Part shown: positions 9,074 through 16,936 of the stretch, piece after piece | How positions within the stretch are numbered: the stretch's first letter is position 1 | How the letters are laid out: each line of letters opens with the position of its first letter | NCBI RefSeq assembly: GCF_018323985.1 | Contig: NZ_AP024590.1 | Span: 1,550,001-1,614,000 of the forward strand | DNA length: 64,000 nt | Direction: 5' to 3' | Source of the DNA: Enterobacter kobei | GTDB lineage: Bacteria > Pseudomonadota > Gammaproteobacteria > Enterobacterales > Enterobacteriaceae | The notes under the pieces: generated by a model | The model's input: the letters and a program-made list of their open reading frames with translations, nothing else | The model's database searches: none | What the model was told of the DNA's origin: nothing | Program-made: the position numbers and the translations under genes

Positions 9074-10231
9074 ATGGAACGTCATGTCACGCTGGATTTC
9101 ATTCGTGGCGTTGCCATTCTGGGGATTTTGCTGCTGAATATTAACGCCTTCGGGTTACCGAAGGCGGCTTACCTTAATCCGGCGTGGTATGGCGACATCA
9201 CCTCCCGCGATGCCTGGACCTGGGCGCTGCTTGATGTCTTTGCGCAGGCCAAATTCCTGTCGTTATTTGCCATTCTGTTCGGTGCCGGGCTGCAACTATT
9301 GCAGGGGCGGGGCAAACGCTGGATCCAGTGCCGCTTAACGCTGTTAGTGCTGCTGGGCTTTATGCACGGGCTGCTGTTGTGGGACGGTGACATTTTACTG
9401 GCCTATGGCCTCGTCGGCCTGGTGTGCTGGCGCATGATCCGCGATGCATCATCCCTGAAAACGCTGTTTAACACCGGTGTGGCGCTGTATCTCATCGGCG
9501 TGGCGGTACTGCTGCTGCTGGGGTTTATCGCCGGTAATGAGCCGAACCGTTCGTGGATCCCGGATGCCGCTAACCTGCAATACGAAGGCTGGTGGAAAAC
9601 CACCGGCGGCCTTGAAGCCATCAGTAACCGGGCAGACATGTTGTCCGATACGCTGCTTGCCATCGGCGCGCAGTATGGCTGGCAGCTGGCAGGATTGATG
9701 CTGGTGGGCGCGGCGCTGATGCGCAGCGGCTGGCTGAAAGGGCAGTTCAGCCTCAGCCACTACCGCCGTAGCGGGCTGCTGCTGATCGCCGTTGGCCTGT
9801 TGATTAACCTTCCGGCGGTGATCGCCCAGTGGCAGCTCGGCTGGGATTATCGCTGGTGCGCTTTTTTGCTGCAGGCGCCCCGCGAACTGAGTGCGCCGCT
9901 GCAAACCCTGGGCTATGCTGCGCTGGCCTACGGCTACTGGCCGCAGTTAAGCCGTCTGAAGCTGGTGACGGCGGTGGTGTGCGTCGGGCGCATGGCGCTC
10001 AGCAACTATCTGCTGCAAACCCTTATCTGCACCACCTTGTTCTATCACTTCAAGCTGTTTATGAAATTCGACCGTCTGCAACTGCTGGCTTTTGTGCCCT
10101 GTATCTGGGTAGTGAATCTGTGGTTCTCGGTATGGTGGCTGCGCCGTTTTCGCCAGGGGCCGGTTGAATGGCTGTGGCGACAGCTTACCGCGCGTGCGTC
10201 AGGTGTTTCATTGTCCCATACATCCAGATAA
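9074..10231 (+). CDS. yeiB: YeiB, DUF418 family inner-membrane protein
   Basis: 385 residues with about eight to ten hydrophobic helices and an N-terminal LDFIRGVAILGILLLNI segment typical of the DUF418/heparan-alpha-glucosaminide N-acetyltransferase-like group. A conserved RMALSNYLLQTLICT segment lies near residue 300. Length and sequence agree with K-12 YeiB. The start at 9074 (after GAGGCAGGC) matches the K-12 start, and the preceding in-frame codons overlap the folE stop. Function is not established. Membrane acyltransfer is a family-based guess only. Confidence 0.9.
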   Translation: MERHVTLDFIRGVAILGILLLNINAFGLPKAAYLNPAWYGDITSRDAWTWALLDVFAQAKFLSLFAILFGAGLQLLQGRGKRWIQCRLTLLVLLGFMHGLLLWDGDILLAYGLVGLVCWRMIRDASSLKTLFNTGVALYLIGVAVLLLLGFIAGNEPNRSWIPDAANLQYEGWWKTTGGLEAISNRADMLSDTLLAIGAQYGWQLAGLMLVGAALMRSGWLKGQFSLSHYRRSGLLLIAVGLLINLPAVIAQWQLGWDYRWCAFLLQAPRELSAPLQTLGYAALAYGYWPQLSRLKLVTAVVCVGRMALSNYLLQTLICTTLFYHFKLFMKFDRLQLLAFVPCIWVVNLWFSVWWLRRFRQGPVEWLWRQLTARASGVSLSHTSR

Positions 10232-10262
10232 CGATCTGGATCACAATCATTAACAAAACGGA

Positions 10263-10296
10263 TGTAACCGTTTCCATCTGTGTGATGTTCTTCACG
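10263..10296 (+). promoter_or_regulatory. GalR/GalS operator and CRP site of galS
   Basis: GTAACCGTTTCCAT (about 10264-10277) is a galactose-operator-like sequence, followed directly by TGTGATGTTCTTCACG (10281-10296), a good CRP match. The same operator-CRP order occurs before mglB. Together they fit the known autoregulation of galS and its dependence on cAMP-CRP. Confidence 0.75.
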
Positions 10297-10380
10297 CTGG
10301 ATCCCGCCGCTGACTGACAGAATACCCCTCTTGCTAAACACAGGGGGTGTCTGTGAGTTGTTGCAACCTGAGAAAAGAAA

Positions 10381-11412
10381 ATGTCTATGATCACCATTCG
10401 TGACGTGGCCCGCCTCGCGGCCGTTTCCGTCGCGACGGTATCCCGTGTGCTCAACAACAGCGCGCTGGTCAGCCCGGAAACGCGGGAAACCGTGATGAAG
10501 GCTGTGGCGCAGCTGGGTTATCGTCCGAATGCCAACGCCCAGGCGCTGGCGACGCAGGTCAGCGATACCATCGGCGTGGTGGTAATGGATGTCTCCGATG
10601 CCTTCTTTGGCGCGCTGGTTAAAGCGGTGGATATGGTCGCCCAGCAGCACCAGAAATATGTGCTGATCGGCAACAGTTATCATGAAGCGGAGAAAGAGCG
10701 ACATGCCATTGAGGTGCTGATACGTCAGCGCTGTAACGCCCTGATTGTGCACTCAAAAGCTCTGAGCGATGAAGAGCTGGCGGGCTTTATGGAGCAGATC
10801 CCCGGCATGGTCCTGATCAACCGTGTGGTGCCGGGTTACGCCCATCGCTGCGTGGCGCTGGATAACGTCAGCGGCGCGATGATGGCAACGCGCATGATGC
10901 TGAGTCAGGGGCATCAGCGCATCGGCTATCTGGCGTCCAGTCATCACATAGAAGATAACGATTTGCGCCGCGAAGGCTGGCAGCGGGCGCTGGCAGAGCA
11001 GGGGATTGTCGCCCCGGAAAGCTGGACCGGCACCGGCGAGCCGGATATGCAGGGCGGGGAGGCGGCGATGGTTGAACTGCTGGGCCGCAACCTGCAACTG
11101 ACCGCCGTATTTGCCTACAACGACAGCATGGCCGCGGGCGCGCTGACGGCGCTGAAAGACAACGGCATTGCGGTGCCACAGCATTTATCACTCATTGGCT
11201 TCGATGATATTCCTATTGCCCGCTACACCGATCCGCAGCTCACCACGGTGCGTTATCCCATTGCCTCTATGGCGAAACTGGCGACGGAACTGGCCTTACA
11301 GGGGGCGGCGGGAATGCTGGATCCTGCTGATTCTCATTGCTTTATGCCGACGCTGGTGCGGCGGCATTCGGTGGCGGTGCGGCAAACTGTGTCGCCGATC
11401 ACTAACTTATAA
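10381..11412 (+). CDS. galS: GalS, galactose isorepressor (LacI family)
   Basis: 343 residues: N-terminal LacI-type HTH (ITIRDVARLAAVSVATVSRV), hinge helix near YRPNANAQALA, then a periplasmic-binding-like effector domain that binds D-galactose. It represses mglBAC and itself in the absence of inducer. The ATG at 10381 has GAG at suitable spacing, while the ATG at 10387 corresponds to the K-12 start; the choice is uncertain by two codons. Length is close to K-12 GalS (346 aa), but the last residues differ. It lies directly upstream of and codirectional with mglBAC. Confidence 0.94.
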   Translation: MSMITIRDVARLAAVSVATVSRVLNNSALVSPETRETVMKAVAQLGYRPNANAQALATQVSDTIGVVVMDVSDAFFGALVKAVDMVAQQHQKYVLIGNSYHEAEKERHAIEVLIRQRCNALIVHSKALSDEELAGFMEQIPGMVLINRVVPGYAHRCVALDNVSGAMMATRMMLSQGHQRIGYLASSHHIEDNDLRREGWQRALAEQGIVAPESWTGTGEPDMQGGEAAMVELLGRNLQLTAVFAYNDSMAAGALTALKDNGIAVPQHLSLIGFDDIPIARYTDPQLTTVRYPIASMAKLATELALQGAAGMLDPADSHCFMPTLVRRHSVAVRQTVSPITNL

Positions 11413-11421
11413 CGATGTTCT

Positions 11422-11455
11422 ATGTAACCGTTTTCAATCTGTGAGTAAATTCACA
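11422..11455 (+). promoter_or_regulatory. mgl galactose operator and CRP site
   Basis: ATGTAACCGTTTTCAAT (11422-11438) is a GalR/GalS operator. TGTGAGTAAATTCACA (11440-11455) is a near-perfect CRP site. With the TATGAT -10 box at 11477-11482, the CRP site is centred about 41.5 bp upstream of the inferred start, a class II activator position. Confidence 0.85.
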
Positions 11456-11476
11456 GTATCTTAACATCGCCATGTC

Positions 11477-11697
11477 TATGATGTCAGCGTTCCAGGGGCT
11501 GAAACATAATGTAACGGTAATGAAGCTGATTCGTCGTACCGTTGCCCCACAAACGGCGAACAGATCGAACTCTGGAGCGTTACCGAACACGGAAGACAAT
11601 AATTTTAAGTGACCTTCGGCGACAGTAACGTTTCACCAACCTGCTGCCCCGCCGATCATTATTCACAAGAACTACCCTGCATAAACCCGGAGATACC
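11477..11697 (+). promoter_or_regulatory. mglB -10 box and long untranslated leader
   Basis: TATGAT at 11477-11482 is the probable -10 box, giving a transcription start near 11489 and a leader of about 209 nt. The leader contains a 30-codon ATG frame at 11520 with no good ribosome site, which I treat as chance. Confidence 0.55.
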
Positions 11698-12696
11698 ATG
11701 AATAAGAAGGTTTTGACTCTGTCTGCTGTTATGGCAAGCATGCTTTTTGGCGCGGCTGCAAATGCTGCGGATACCCGTATTGGTGTGACCATTTATAAAT
11801 ACGACGACAACTTTATGTCTGTTGTGCGTAAAGCAATTGAGAAAGACGCTAAAGAAGCCCAGGGCGTTGAACTGCTGATGAACGACTCGCAGAACGACCA
11901 GTCAAAACAGAACGACCAGATCGACGTTCTGCTGGCAAAAGGCGTGAAAGCCCTGGCCATCAACCTCGTTGACCCGGCAGCGGCGGGCACGGTTATCGAA
12001 AAAGCACGTGGTCAAAACATTCCTATCGTTTTCTACAACAAAGAACCTTCACGTAAAGCGCTGGACAGCTACGACAAAGCCTATTACGTCGGTACTGACT
12101 CTAAAGAGTCCGGTATTATCCAGGGCGATCTGATTGCTAAACACTGGGCGGCTAACCAGGGCTGGGATCTGAATAAAGATGGTCAGATCCAGTTCGTCCT
12201 GCTGAAAGGCGAGCCGGGCCACCCGGATGCTGAAGCACGTACCACCTACGTAATCAAAGAGCTGAACGACAAGGGCATCAAAACCCAGCAGCTGCAGATG
12301 GATACCGCCATGTGGGATACCGCGATGGCGAAAGACAAAATGGACGCCTGGCTCTCTGGCCCGAACGCTAACAAAATCGAAGTGGTTATCGCTAACAACG
12401 ATGCGATGGCAATGGGTGCCGTAGAAGCACTGAAAGCCCACAACAAATCAGCCGTTCCGGTCTTTGGTGTGGATGCCCTGCCAGAAGCGCTGGCACTGGT
12501 TAAATCTGGCGCACTGGCGGGTACCGTTCTGAACGATGCCAACAACCAGGCGAAAGCGACCTTCGATCTGGCGAAAAACCTGGCCGACGGTAAAGAAGCC
12601 ACTGCCGGCACCGACTGGAAACTCGACAACAAAGTTGTTCGTATTCCTTACGTCGGCGTTGATAAAGAAAACCTGTCTCAGTTCAGCAACAAATAA
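11698..12696 (+). CDS. mglB: MglB, galactose/glucose-binding periplasmic protein
   Basis: 332 residues, the same length as the K-12 protein. Sec signal peptide at residues 1-23 (cut after NAA-like NAADTRIGV). The rest is a two-lobed sugar-binding fold with a calcium site around DLNKDGQIQ. It delivers beta-D-galactose or glucose to MglAC and is the chemoreceptor ligand for Trg. It follows the operator-CRP promoter and has GGAG at 11688-11691 before the ATG. A hairpin with a T run after the stop explains the higher expression expected of the binding protein relative to mglAC. Confidence 0.97.
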   Translation: MNKKVLTLSAVMASMLFGAAANAADTRIGVTIYKYDDNFMSVVRKAIEKDAKEAQGVELLMNDSQNDQSKQNDQIDVLLAKGVKALAINLVDPAAAGTVIEKARGQNIPIVFYNKEPSRKALDSYDKAYYVGTDSKESGIIQGDLIAKHWAANQGWDLNKDGQIQFVLLKGEPGHPDAEARTTYVIKELNDKGIKTQQLQMDTAMWDTAMAKDKMDAWLSGPNANKIEVVIANNDAMAMGAVEALKAHNKSAVPVFGVDALPEALALVKSGALAGTVLNDANNQAKATFDLAKNLADGKEATAGTDWKLDNKVVRIPYVGVDKENLSQFSNK

Positions 12697-12708
12697 GAAC
12701 GTTCCACT

Positions 12709-12732
12709 GGGCGCATTAATTTGCGCCCTTTT
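12709..12732 (+). terminator. Intercistronic hairpin between mglB and mglA
   Basis: GGGCGCA (12709-12715) pairs with TGCGCCC (12722-12728) and is followed by TTTT. It lies inside the operon, so it is probably a partial terminator or a barrier to 3' exonucleases that raises MglB over MglAC. Confidence 0.75.
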
Positions 12733-12766
12733 ATAACGCGATGTGCCAGGCCAACAAGGTATAAAT

Positions 12767-14287
12767 ATGGTCAGCAATAATACTCAGTCGTCAGGCGAAT
12801 TCTTGTTGGAAATGAGCGGTATCAACAAGTCGTTTCCTGGCGTTAAGGCGCTCGATAATGTGAATTTAAAAGTTCGTCCACACTCCATCCATGCATTAAT
12901 GGGTGAGAACGGGGCGGGTAAATCCACATTATTAAAATGCCTTTTTGGGATCTATCAAAAAGATTCCGGCAGCATTCTTTTTCAGGGGAAAGAGATCGAT
13001 TTCCATTCCACCAAAGAAGCACTGGAAAACGGTATCTCAATGGTTCACCAGGAATTAAACCTGGTATTACAACGTTCTGTAATGGACAACATGTGGCTGG
13101 GACGTTATCCCACCAAAGGCGTGTTTGTCGATCAGGACAAAATGTATAAAGACACCAAAGATATTTTCGACGAACTGGATATTGATATTGACCCGAAAGC
13201 GCGCGTCGGTACGTTATCTGTTTCGCAAATGCAGATGATTGAAATCGCGAAAGCGTTCTCCTATGACGCGAAAATCGTCATCATGGATGAACCCACGTCA
13301 TCGCTGACGGAAAAAGAAGTTAATCATCTGTTCAAAATTATCCGTAAGCTGAAAGATCGCGGCTGCGGCATCGTCTATATCTCGCACAAAATGGAAGAGA
13401 TCTTCCAGCTGTGCGATGAAATCACCATTCTGCGCGACGGACAGTGGATTGCCACTCAGCCGCTGGAAGGGCTGGATATGGACAAAATCATCGCCATGAT
13501 GGTGGGCCGTTCGCTGAACCAGCGTTTCCCGGACAAACAAAACGTGCCGGGCGAGACCATTCTGGAAGTGCGTAACCTGACCTCACTGCGTCAGCCTTCC
13601 ATTCGCGATGTGTCGTTCGATCTGCGCAAAGGCGAAATTCTGGGTATTGCCGGGCTGGTGGGGGCGAAACGTACCGATATTGTGGAAACTCTGTTTGGGA
13701 TCCGCGAAAAATCATCCGGTACGATTAAGCTGCACGACAAGTCGATTAATAACCATTCCGCTAACGAAGCCATTAATAACGGCTTTGCGCTGGTTACCGA
13801 AGAGCGCCGCTCAACGGGGATTTACGCGTATCTGGACATTGGCTTCAACTCACTGATTTCCAATATTCAGAATTACAAAAATAAAATCGGCTTGCTGGAT
13901 AACTCCCGCATGAAGAGTGATACCCAATGGGTGATCGATGCCATGCGTGTTAAAACGCCGGGTCATCGCACGCAGATTGGTTCCCTCTCCGGTGGTAACC
14001 AGCAGAAAGTGATTATCGGCCGCTGGTTGTTGACCCAGCCGGAAATCCTGATGCTCGATGAACCGACCCGCGGTATTGACGTAGGTGCGAAATTCGAAAT
14101 TTATCAGCTTATTGCAGAGCTGGCTAAAAAAGGCAAAGGGATCATTATCATTTCGTCAGAAATGCCGGAATTGTTAGGGATCACTGACCGTATTCTGGTA
14201 ATGAGCAATGGCCTCGTTTCCGGAATTGTTGACACTAAAACGACAACGCAAAATGAAATTTTGCGTCTTGCGTCTTTGCACCTTTAA
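12767..14287 (+). CDS. mglA: MglA, galactose ABC importer ATPase
   Basis: 506 residues with two ABC cassettes, as usual for carbohydrate uptake (CUT2) ATPases. The first cassette has Walker A GENGAGKST, signature LSVSQMQMIEIAKA and Walker B IVIMDEPTSSL. The second has a degenerate Walker A (GLVGAKRTD) but an intact signature LSGGNQQKV and Walker B LMLDEPTRGID, which is normal for the family. It energises galactose and methyl-galactoside uptake with MglC. The ATG at 12767 (after AACAAGGTATAA) matches K-12. The upstream in-frame codons fall in the intercistronic hairpin region. Confidence 0.96.
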   Translation: MVSNNTQSSGEFLLEMSGINKSFPGVKALDNVNLKVRPHSIHALMGENGAGKSTLLKCLFGIYQKDSGSILFQGKEIDFHSTKEALENGISMVHQELNLVLQRSVMDNMWLGRYPTKGVFVDQDKMYKDTKDIFDELDIDIDPKARVGTLSVSQMQMIEIAKAFSYDAKIVIMDEPTSSLTEKEVNHLFKIIRKLKDRGCGIVYISHKMEEIFQLCDEITILRDGQWIATQPLEGLDMDKIIAMMVGRSLNQRFPDKQNVPGETILEVRNLTSLRQPSIRDVSFDLRKGEILGIAGLVGAKRTDIVETLFGIREKSSGTIKLHDKSINNHSANEAINNGFALVTEERRSTGIYAYLDIGFNSLISNIQNYKNKIGLLDNSRMKSDTQWVIDAMRVKTPGHRTQIGSLSGGNQQKVIIGRWLLTQPEILMLDEPTRGIDVGAKFEIYQLIAELAKKGKGIIIISSEMPELLGITDRILVMSNGLVSGIVDTKTTTQNEILRLASLHL

Positions 14288-14302
14288 GATCAGGGGCTCC
14301 TC

Positions 14303-15313
14303 ATGAGTGCGTTAAATAAAAAAAGCTTTCTCACTTATCTGAAAGAGGGCGGTATTTACGTCGTTCTTTTAGTGTTACTGGCCATTATTATTTTCCAGGA
14401 TCCAACATTCTTAAGCCTGCTGAACTTAAGTAACATTCTTACCCAGTCGTCGGTGCGTATTATTATCGCGCTGGGCGTGGCAGGGCTGATTGTTACCCAG
14501 GGTACTGACCTGTCAGCGGGTCGTCAGGTAGGTCTGGCGGCGGTAGTGGCGGCGACGCTGTTACAGTCAATGGAAAACGCCAACAAGGTGTTCCCGGAGA
14601 TGGCGACCATGCCGATCATTGCGGTCGTGGCTATCGTCTGCGTGATTGGCGCGATCATCGGCCTGATCAACGGCATCATCATTGCGTACCTCAACGTAAC
14701 GCCGTTTATCACCACCCTCGGCACCATGATTATCGTGTACGGTATCAACTCCCTGTACTACGACTTCGTGGGCGCGTCGCCGATTTCCGGCTTTGACACC
14801 GGCTTCTCGACCTTTACCCAGGGCTTTGTGGCGCTCGGCACTTTCCGTCTGTCGTACATCACCTTCTACGCGCTGATCGCGGTGGCGTTCGTCTGGGTGC
14901 TGTGGAACAAAACCCGATTCGGCAAAAACATTTTTGCTATCGGTGGTAACCCGGAAGCGGCGAAAGTGTCTGGCGTGAACGTGGCGCTCAACCTGCTGAT
15001 GATCTATGCGCTGTCCGGCGTGTTCTATGCCTTCGGCGGTATGCTGGAAGCGGGTCGTATCGGTTCGGCAACCAACAACCTCGGCTTTATGTATGAGCTG
15101 GATGCCATCGCAGCCTGTGTGGTAGGCGGCGTCTCCTTCAGCGGCGGTGTGGGCACGGTGTTTGGCGTGGTGACCGGTGTGATCATCTTTACGGTTATCA
15201 ACTACGGTCTGACCTATATCGGCGTGAACCCGTACTGGCAGTACATTATTAAAGGCGGCATCATCATCTTCGCCGTGGCGCTGGACTCCCTGAAGTACGC
15301 GCGCAAAAAATAA
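14303..15313 (+). CDS. mglC: MglC, galactose ABC importer permease
   Basis: 336-residue CUT2 permease, equal in length to K-12 MglC, with about ten hydrophobic helices and the conserved GTDLSAGRQVGLAAVV and GGNPEAAKVSGVNV segments. It forms the transmembrane homodimer energised by MglA. It starts 15 nt after mglA behind GGGGCTCCTC and ends the operon at a strong terminator. The K-12 neighbours preT, preA and yeiS are absent after it. Confidence 0.96.
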   Translation: MSALNKKSFLTYLKEGGIYVVLLVLLAIIIFQDPTFLSLLNLSNILTQSSVRIIIALGVAGLIVTQGTDLSAGRQVGLAAVVAATLLQSMENANKVFPEMATMPIIAVVAIVCVIGAIIGLINGIIIAYLNVTPFITTLGTMIIVYGINSLYYDFVGASPISGFDTGFSTFTQGFVALGTFRLSYITFYALIAVAFVWVLWNKTRFGKNIFAIGGNPEAAKVSGVNVALNLLMIYALSGVFYAFGGMLEAGRIGSATNNLGFMYELDAIAACVVGGVSFSGGVGTVFGVVTGVIIFTVINYGLTYIGVNPYWQYIIKGGIIIFAVALDSLKYARKK

Positions 15314-15339
15314 CTACAGGTACCGTTACAAACAAAAAA

Positions 15340-15362
15340 CCCACGTTATCGTGGGTTTTTTT
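15340..15362 (+). terminator. mglBAC rho-independent terminator
   Basis: CCCACG-TTAT-CGTGGG followed by seven T residues, 26 nt after the mglC stop. Confidence 0.93.
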
Positions 15363-15383
15363 ATGGCTGGATTGTCCGGCAAC

Positions 15384-15590
15384 TTAATGTTTGGCTTCAA
15401 GGGTTTTATAGAGCTGGATGGCTTCGTTGATATTATTGGTTTCGAGGGAAGCGATCTTTTCTTCGTTGGTGTACACATCATACGTCTCGCCGTTCAGGCG
15501 GAATAACACCGACTGACCGCGATAGCGAACAATTTTTTCTCTGACGCCAATGCCCCGGCGACGCAGTGCGATTTTGGCTATTCTGTCAAT
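15384..15590 (-). CDS. Unrecognised 68-residue protein, apparent ATT start, behind a PmrA-type box
   Basis: On the minus strand the frame is open from 15653 to the TAA at 15384 but has no ATG, GTG or TTG in the first part. A strong Shine-Dalgarno AGGAAGGGG lies seven nt before an in-frame ATT (15588-15590), a codon known to initiate infC and pcnB. That start gives a basic N-terminus (MDRIAKIALRRRGIGVREK), then FRLNGETYDVYTNEEKIASL and a C-terminus INEAIQLYKTLEAKH. No signal peptide or membrane segment is seen, so a soluble cytoplasmic protein is expected. A perfect PmrA/BasR box lies 84 nt upstream of the start codon, and a TATACT -10 candidate is at 15662-15657. It ends convergent to the mgl terminator. 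I do not recognise the family. Confidence 0.6.
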   Translation of the reverse strand: MDRIAKIALRRRGIGVREKIVRYRGQSVLFRLNGETYDVYTNEEKIASLETNNINEAIQLYKTLEAKH

Positions 15591-15673
15591 GACGATCCCC
15601 TTCCTGCTTGCCTGAACGCGGCGGCTCAGTGTAAAAATAATGTTAAAGCCTTAGAGAGTATAGTGCTTATTAG

Positions 15674-15690
15674 CTTAAGGTTACCTTAAG
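15674..15690. promoter_or_regulatory. PmrA (BasR) box
   Basis: CTTAAGGTTACCTTAAG is CTTAAG-N5-CTTAAG, an exact fit to the PmrA consensus YTTAAK-N5-YTTAAK, and also a near-complete palindrome. It lies downstream of the DUF421 stop and upstream of the 68-residue gene on the same strand. With the -10 candidate at 15657-15662 it would cover about -24 to -40 of that promoter. Confidence 0.65.
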
Positions 15691-15706
15691 AATCTGCTTC
15701 ACAGGC

Positions 15707-16159
15707 TTATGAAGACTCAGACAGCGGAATAATCGAGATGTGCCCGTTTTGTTCGAGAATAGCGAATTTTATATCCGACAGCTTGTCGATGCCGTGATTG
15801 TTGCGCGCCGACACCATAATATCAGCACAGGAAATATCTGCTTTCTTCATTTTTGACTCCAGCAGACGTCCGTTCTCCACGAGGATCACCGGGGTGCCAT
15901 CAATGGCGGCCTCCACGGACGGCAGATATTTTTTCAGTAAGCCAAAGAGAATGTCCACCACGACCAGGGTGATGATGGTCAGCGCCGCGCCGGTTACCGA
16001 AAAGTCATTGCCGAGCAGCGCCTGCTGCGTAGCTTCGCTAATGATCAGCAATAAAATCAAATCAAACGACGTCATTTGCAGCAGCGCCCGGCGTCCGGCT
16101 ATTTTGAACACCACTACCAGGATCAGGTAGATGGCAACCGCTCTTACAACCATATCCAT
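15707..16159 (-). CDS. DUF421 (YetF/YcaP-type) membrane protein
   Basis: 150 residues: two or three N-terminal hydrophobic helices (about residues 5-20 and 55-75), including the DUF421 hallmark RRALLQMTSFDLILLLIISE, and a C-terminal cytoplasmic alpha/beta domain with DGTPVILVENGRLLE. It is shorter than YcaP (about 230 aa), as in many single-domain members. The ATG follows GTAGGAGCGCATC. It begins 9 nt after the stop of the membrane protein encoded upstream (16169-16690), so the two form an operon. Function is not known. Bacillus relatives (YetF, YrbG) affect membrane or germination processes. Confidence 0.8.
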   Translation of the reverse strand: MDMVVRAVAIYLILVVVFKIAGRRALLQMTSFDLILLLIISEATQQALLGNDFSVTGAALTIITLVVVDILFGLLKKYLPSVEAAIDGTPVILVENGRLLESKMKKADISCADIMVSARNNHGIDKLSDIKFAILEQNGHISIIPLSESS

Positions 16160-16168
16160 GATGCGCTC

Positions 16169-16690
16169 CTACGGGTAAATATATTGCCAGAAGGGGAGAG
16201 TCGGCCCCTGATCCACTGCCACCGTACTGTGGCTTGTTCCCCACTGTAACGGCTCCATACCCAGCCAGAGGGTGCTGTCCGCCGGTAGTGCATCACGCTT
16301 CCAGCTCAGCACCAGCCGGTTATCCAGCGCCTGCATACGATCCGGCTGCGGCTGGAGCGTGTTGATCTGAAAGGTCCGCATAAAATCCCCGCCCAGCACA
16401 ACGGTAACCTCTTTACTGCTGCCCGCGTGGACGACGATTTTCATTTCCGTATCGCTCATCAGCCGACCGAAACGTTCATACTCCAGCGACAGTACGCCGT
16501 CCGCGGTGGTGCGCTGCATATGGCTGAGCCAGCCCTTTGAAAACAGGCCGCACAGTGCCGCGATAACGATCGCCAGCAGCAGAAATAAACCATAGCGGCG
16601 GGCGTTAGCTTCGACATTCAGCCAGAATGGATTTTCCGAAACGGGTTGTGAAGGGGAAGGGGGCGTGGACGATGATGACCTGAGTTTCAT
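16169..16690 (-). CDS. Single-pass membrane protein of unknown function, DUF421 operon partner
   Basis: 173 residues. A short, Ser/Pro-rich cytoplasmic N-terminus is followed by one clear transmembrane helix at about residues 35-55 (RYGLFLLLAIVIAALCGLF). The remaining roughly 115 residues are predicted to lie in the periplasm and look beta-rich. The ATG at 16690 follows GGAGAGGCT; a GTG at 16720 in the same frame is less likely. It precedes the DUF421 gene by 9 nt. I do not recognise the family. The pairing suggests a periplasmic or membrane partner for the DUF421 protein. Confidence 0.7.
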   Translation of the reverse strand: MKLRSSSSTPPSPSQPVSENPFWLNVEANARRYGLFLLLAIVIAALCGLFSKGWLSHMQRTTADGVLSLEYERFGRLMSDTEMKIVVHAGSSKEVTVVLGGDFMRTFQINTLQPQPDRMQALDNRLVLSWKRDALPADSTLWLGMEPLQWGTSHSTVAVDQGPTLPFWQYIYP

Positions 16691-16936
16691 AGCCTCTCCA
16701 TCTTGAAAGGTAAACGGCACTGCTTCGTCATGTTTTGTAAATCCTGACCTCAGTATAGGTGAGATGTTTAACGAGGCGAGATTAAAGCCACCAGGCTATG
16801 CTTAATAATATGAAGGCGCGTCACAGTGCCTGCCGGGAATTAATTGCAAAATCATGCTATAAGATACAACTCGTTATTTGAGGGCGGATCGCGACAGTCA
16901 TTTCCGTCAATGCGTATACGCCATGGAGGCAACCTC

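Noticed and set aside
11520..11612. A 30-codon ATG frame in the mgl leader
   Set aside because: No Shine-Dalgarno sequence, no resemblance to a known leader peptide, and no sign of pause codons.
13621..14160. Degenerate Walker A in the second cassette of MglA as a disabling mutation
   Set aside because: The same GLVGAKRTD change is normal in MglA and other CUT2 ATPases.
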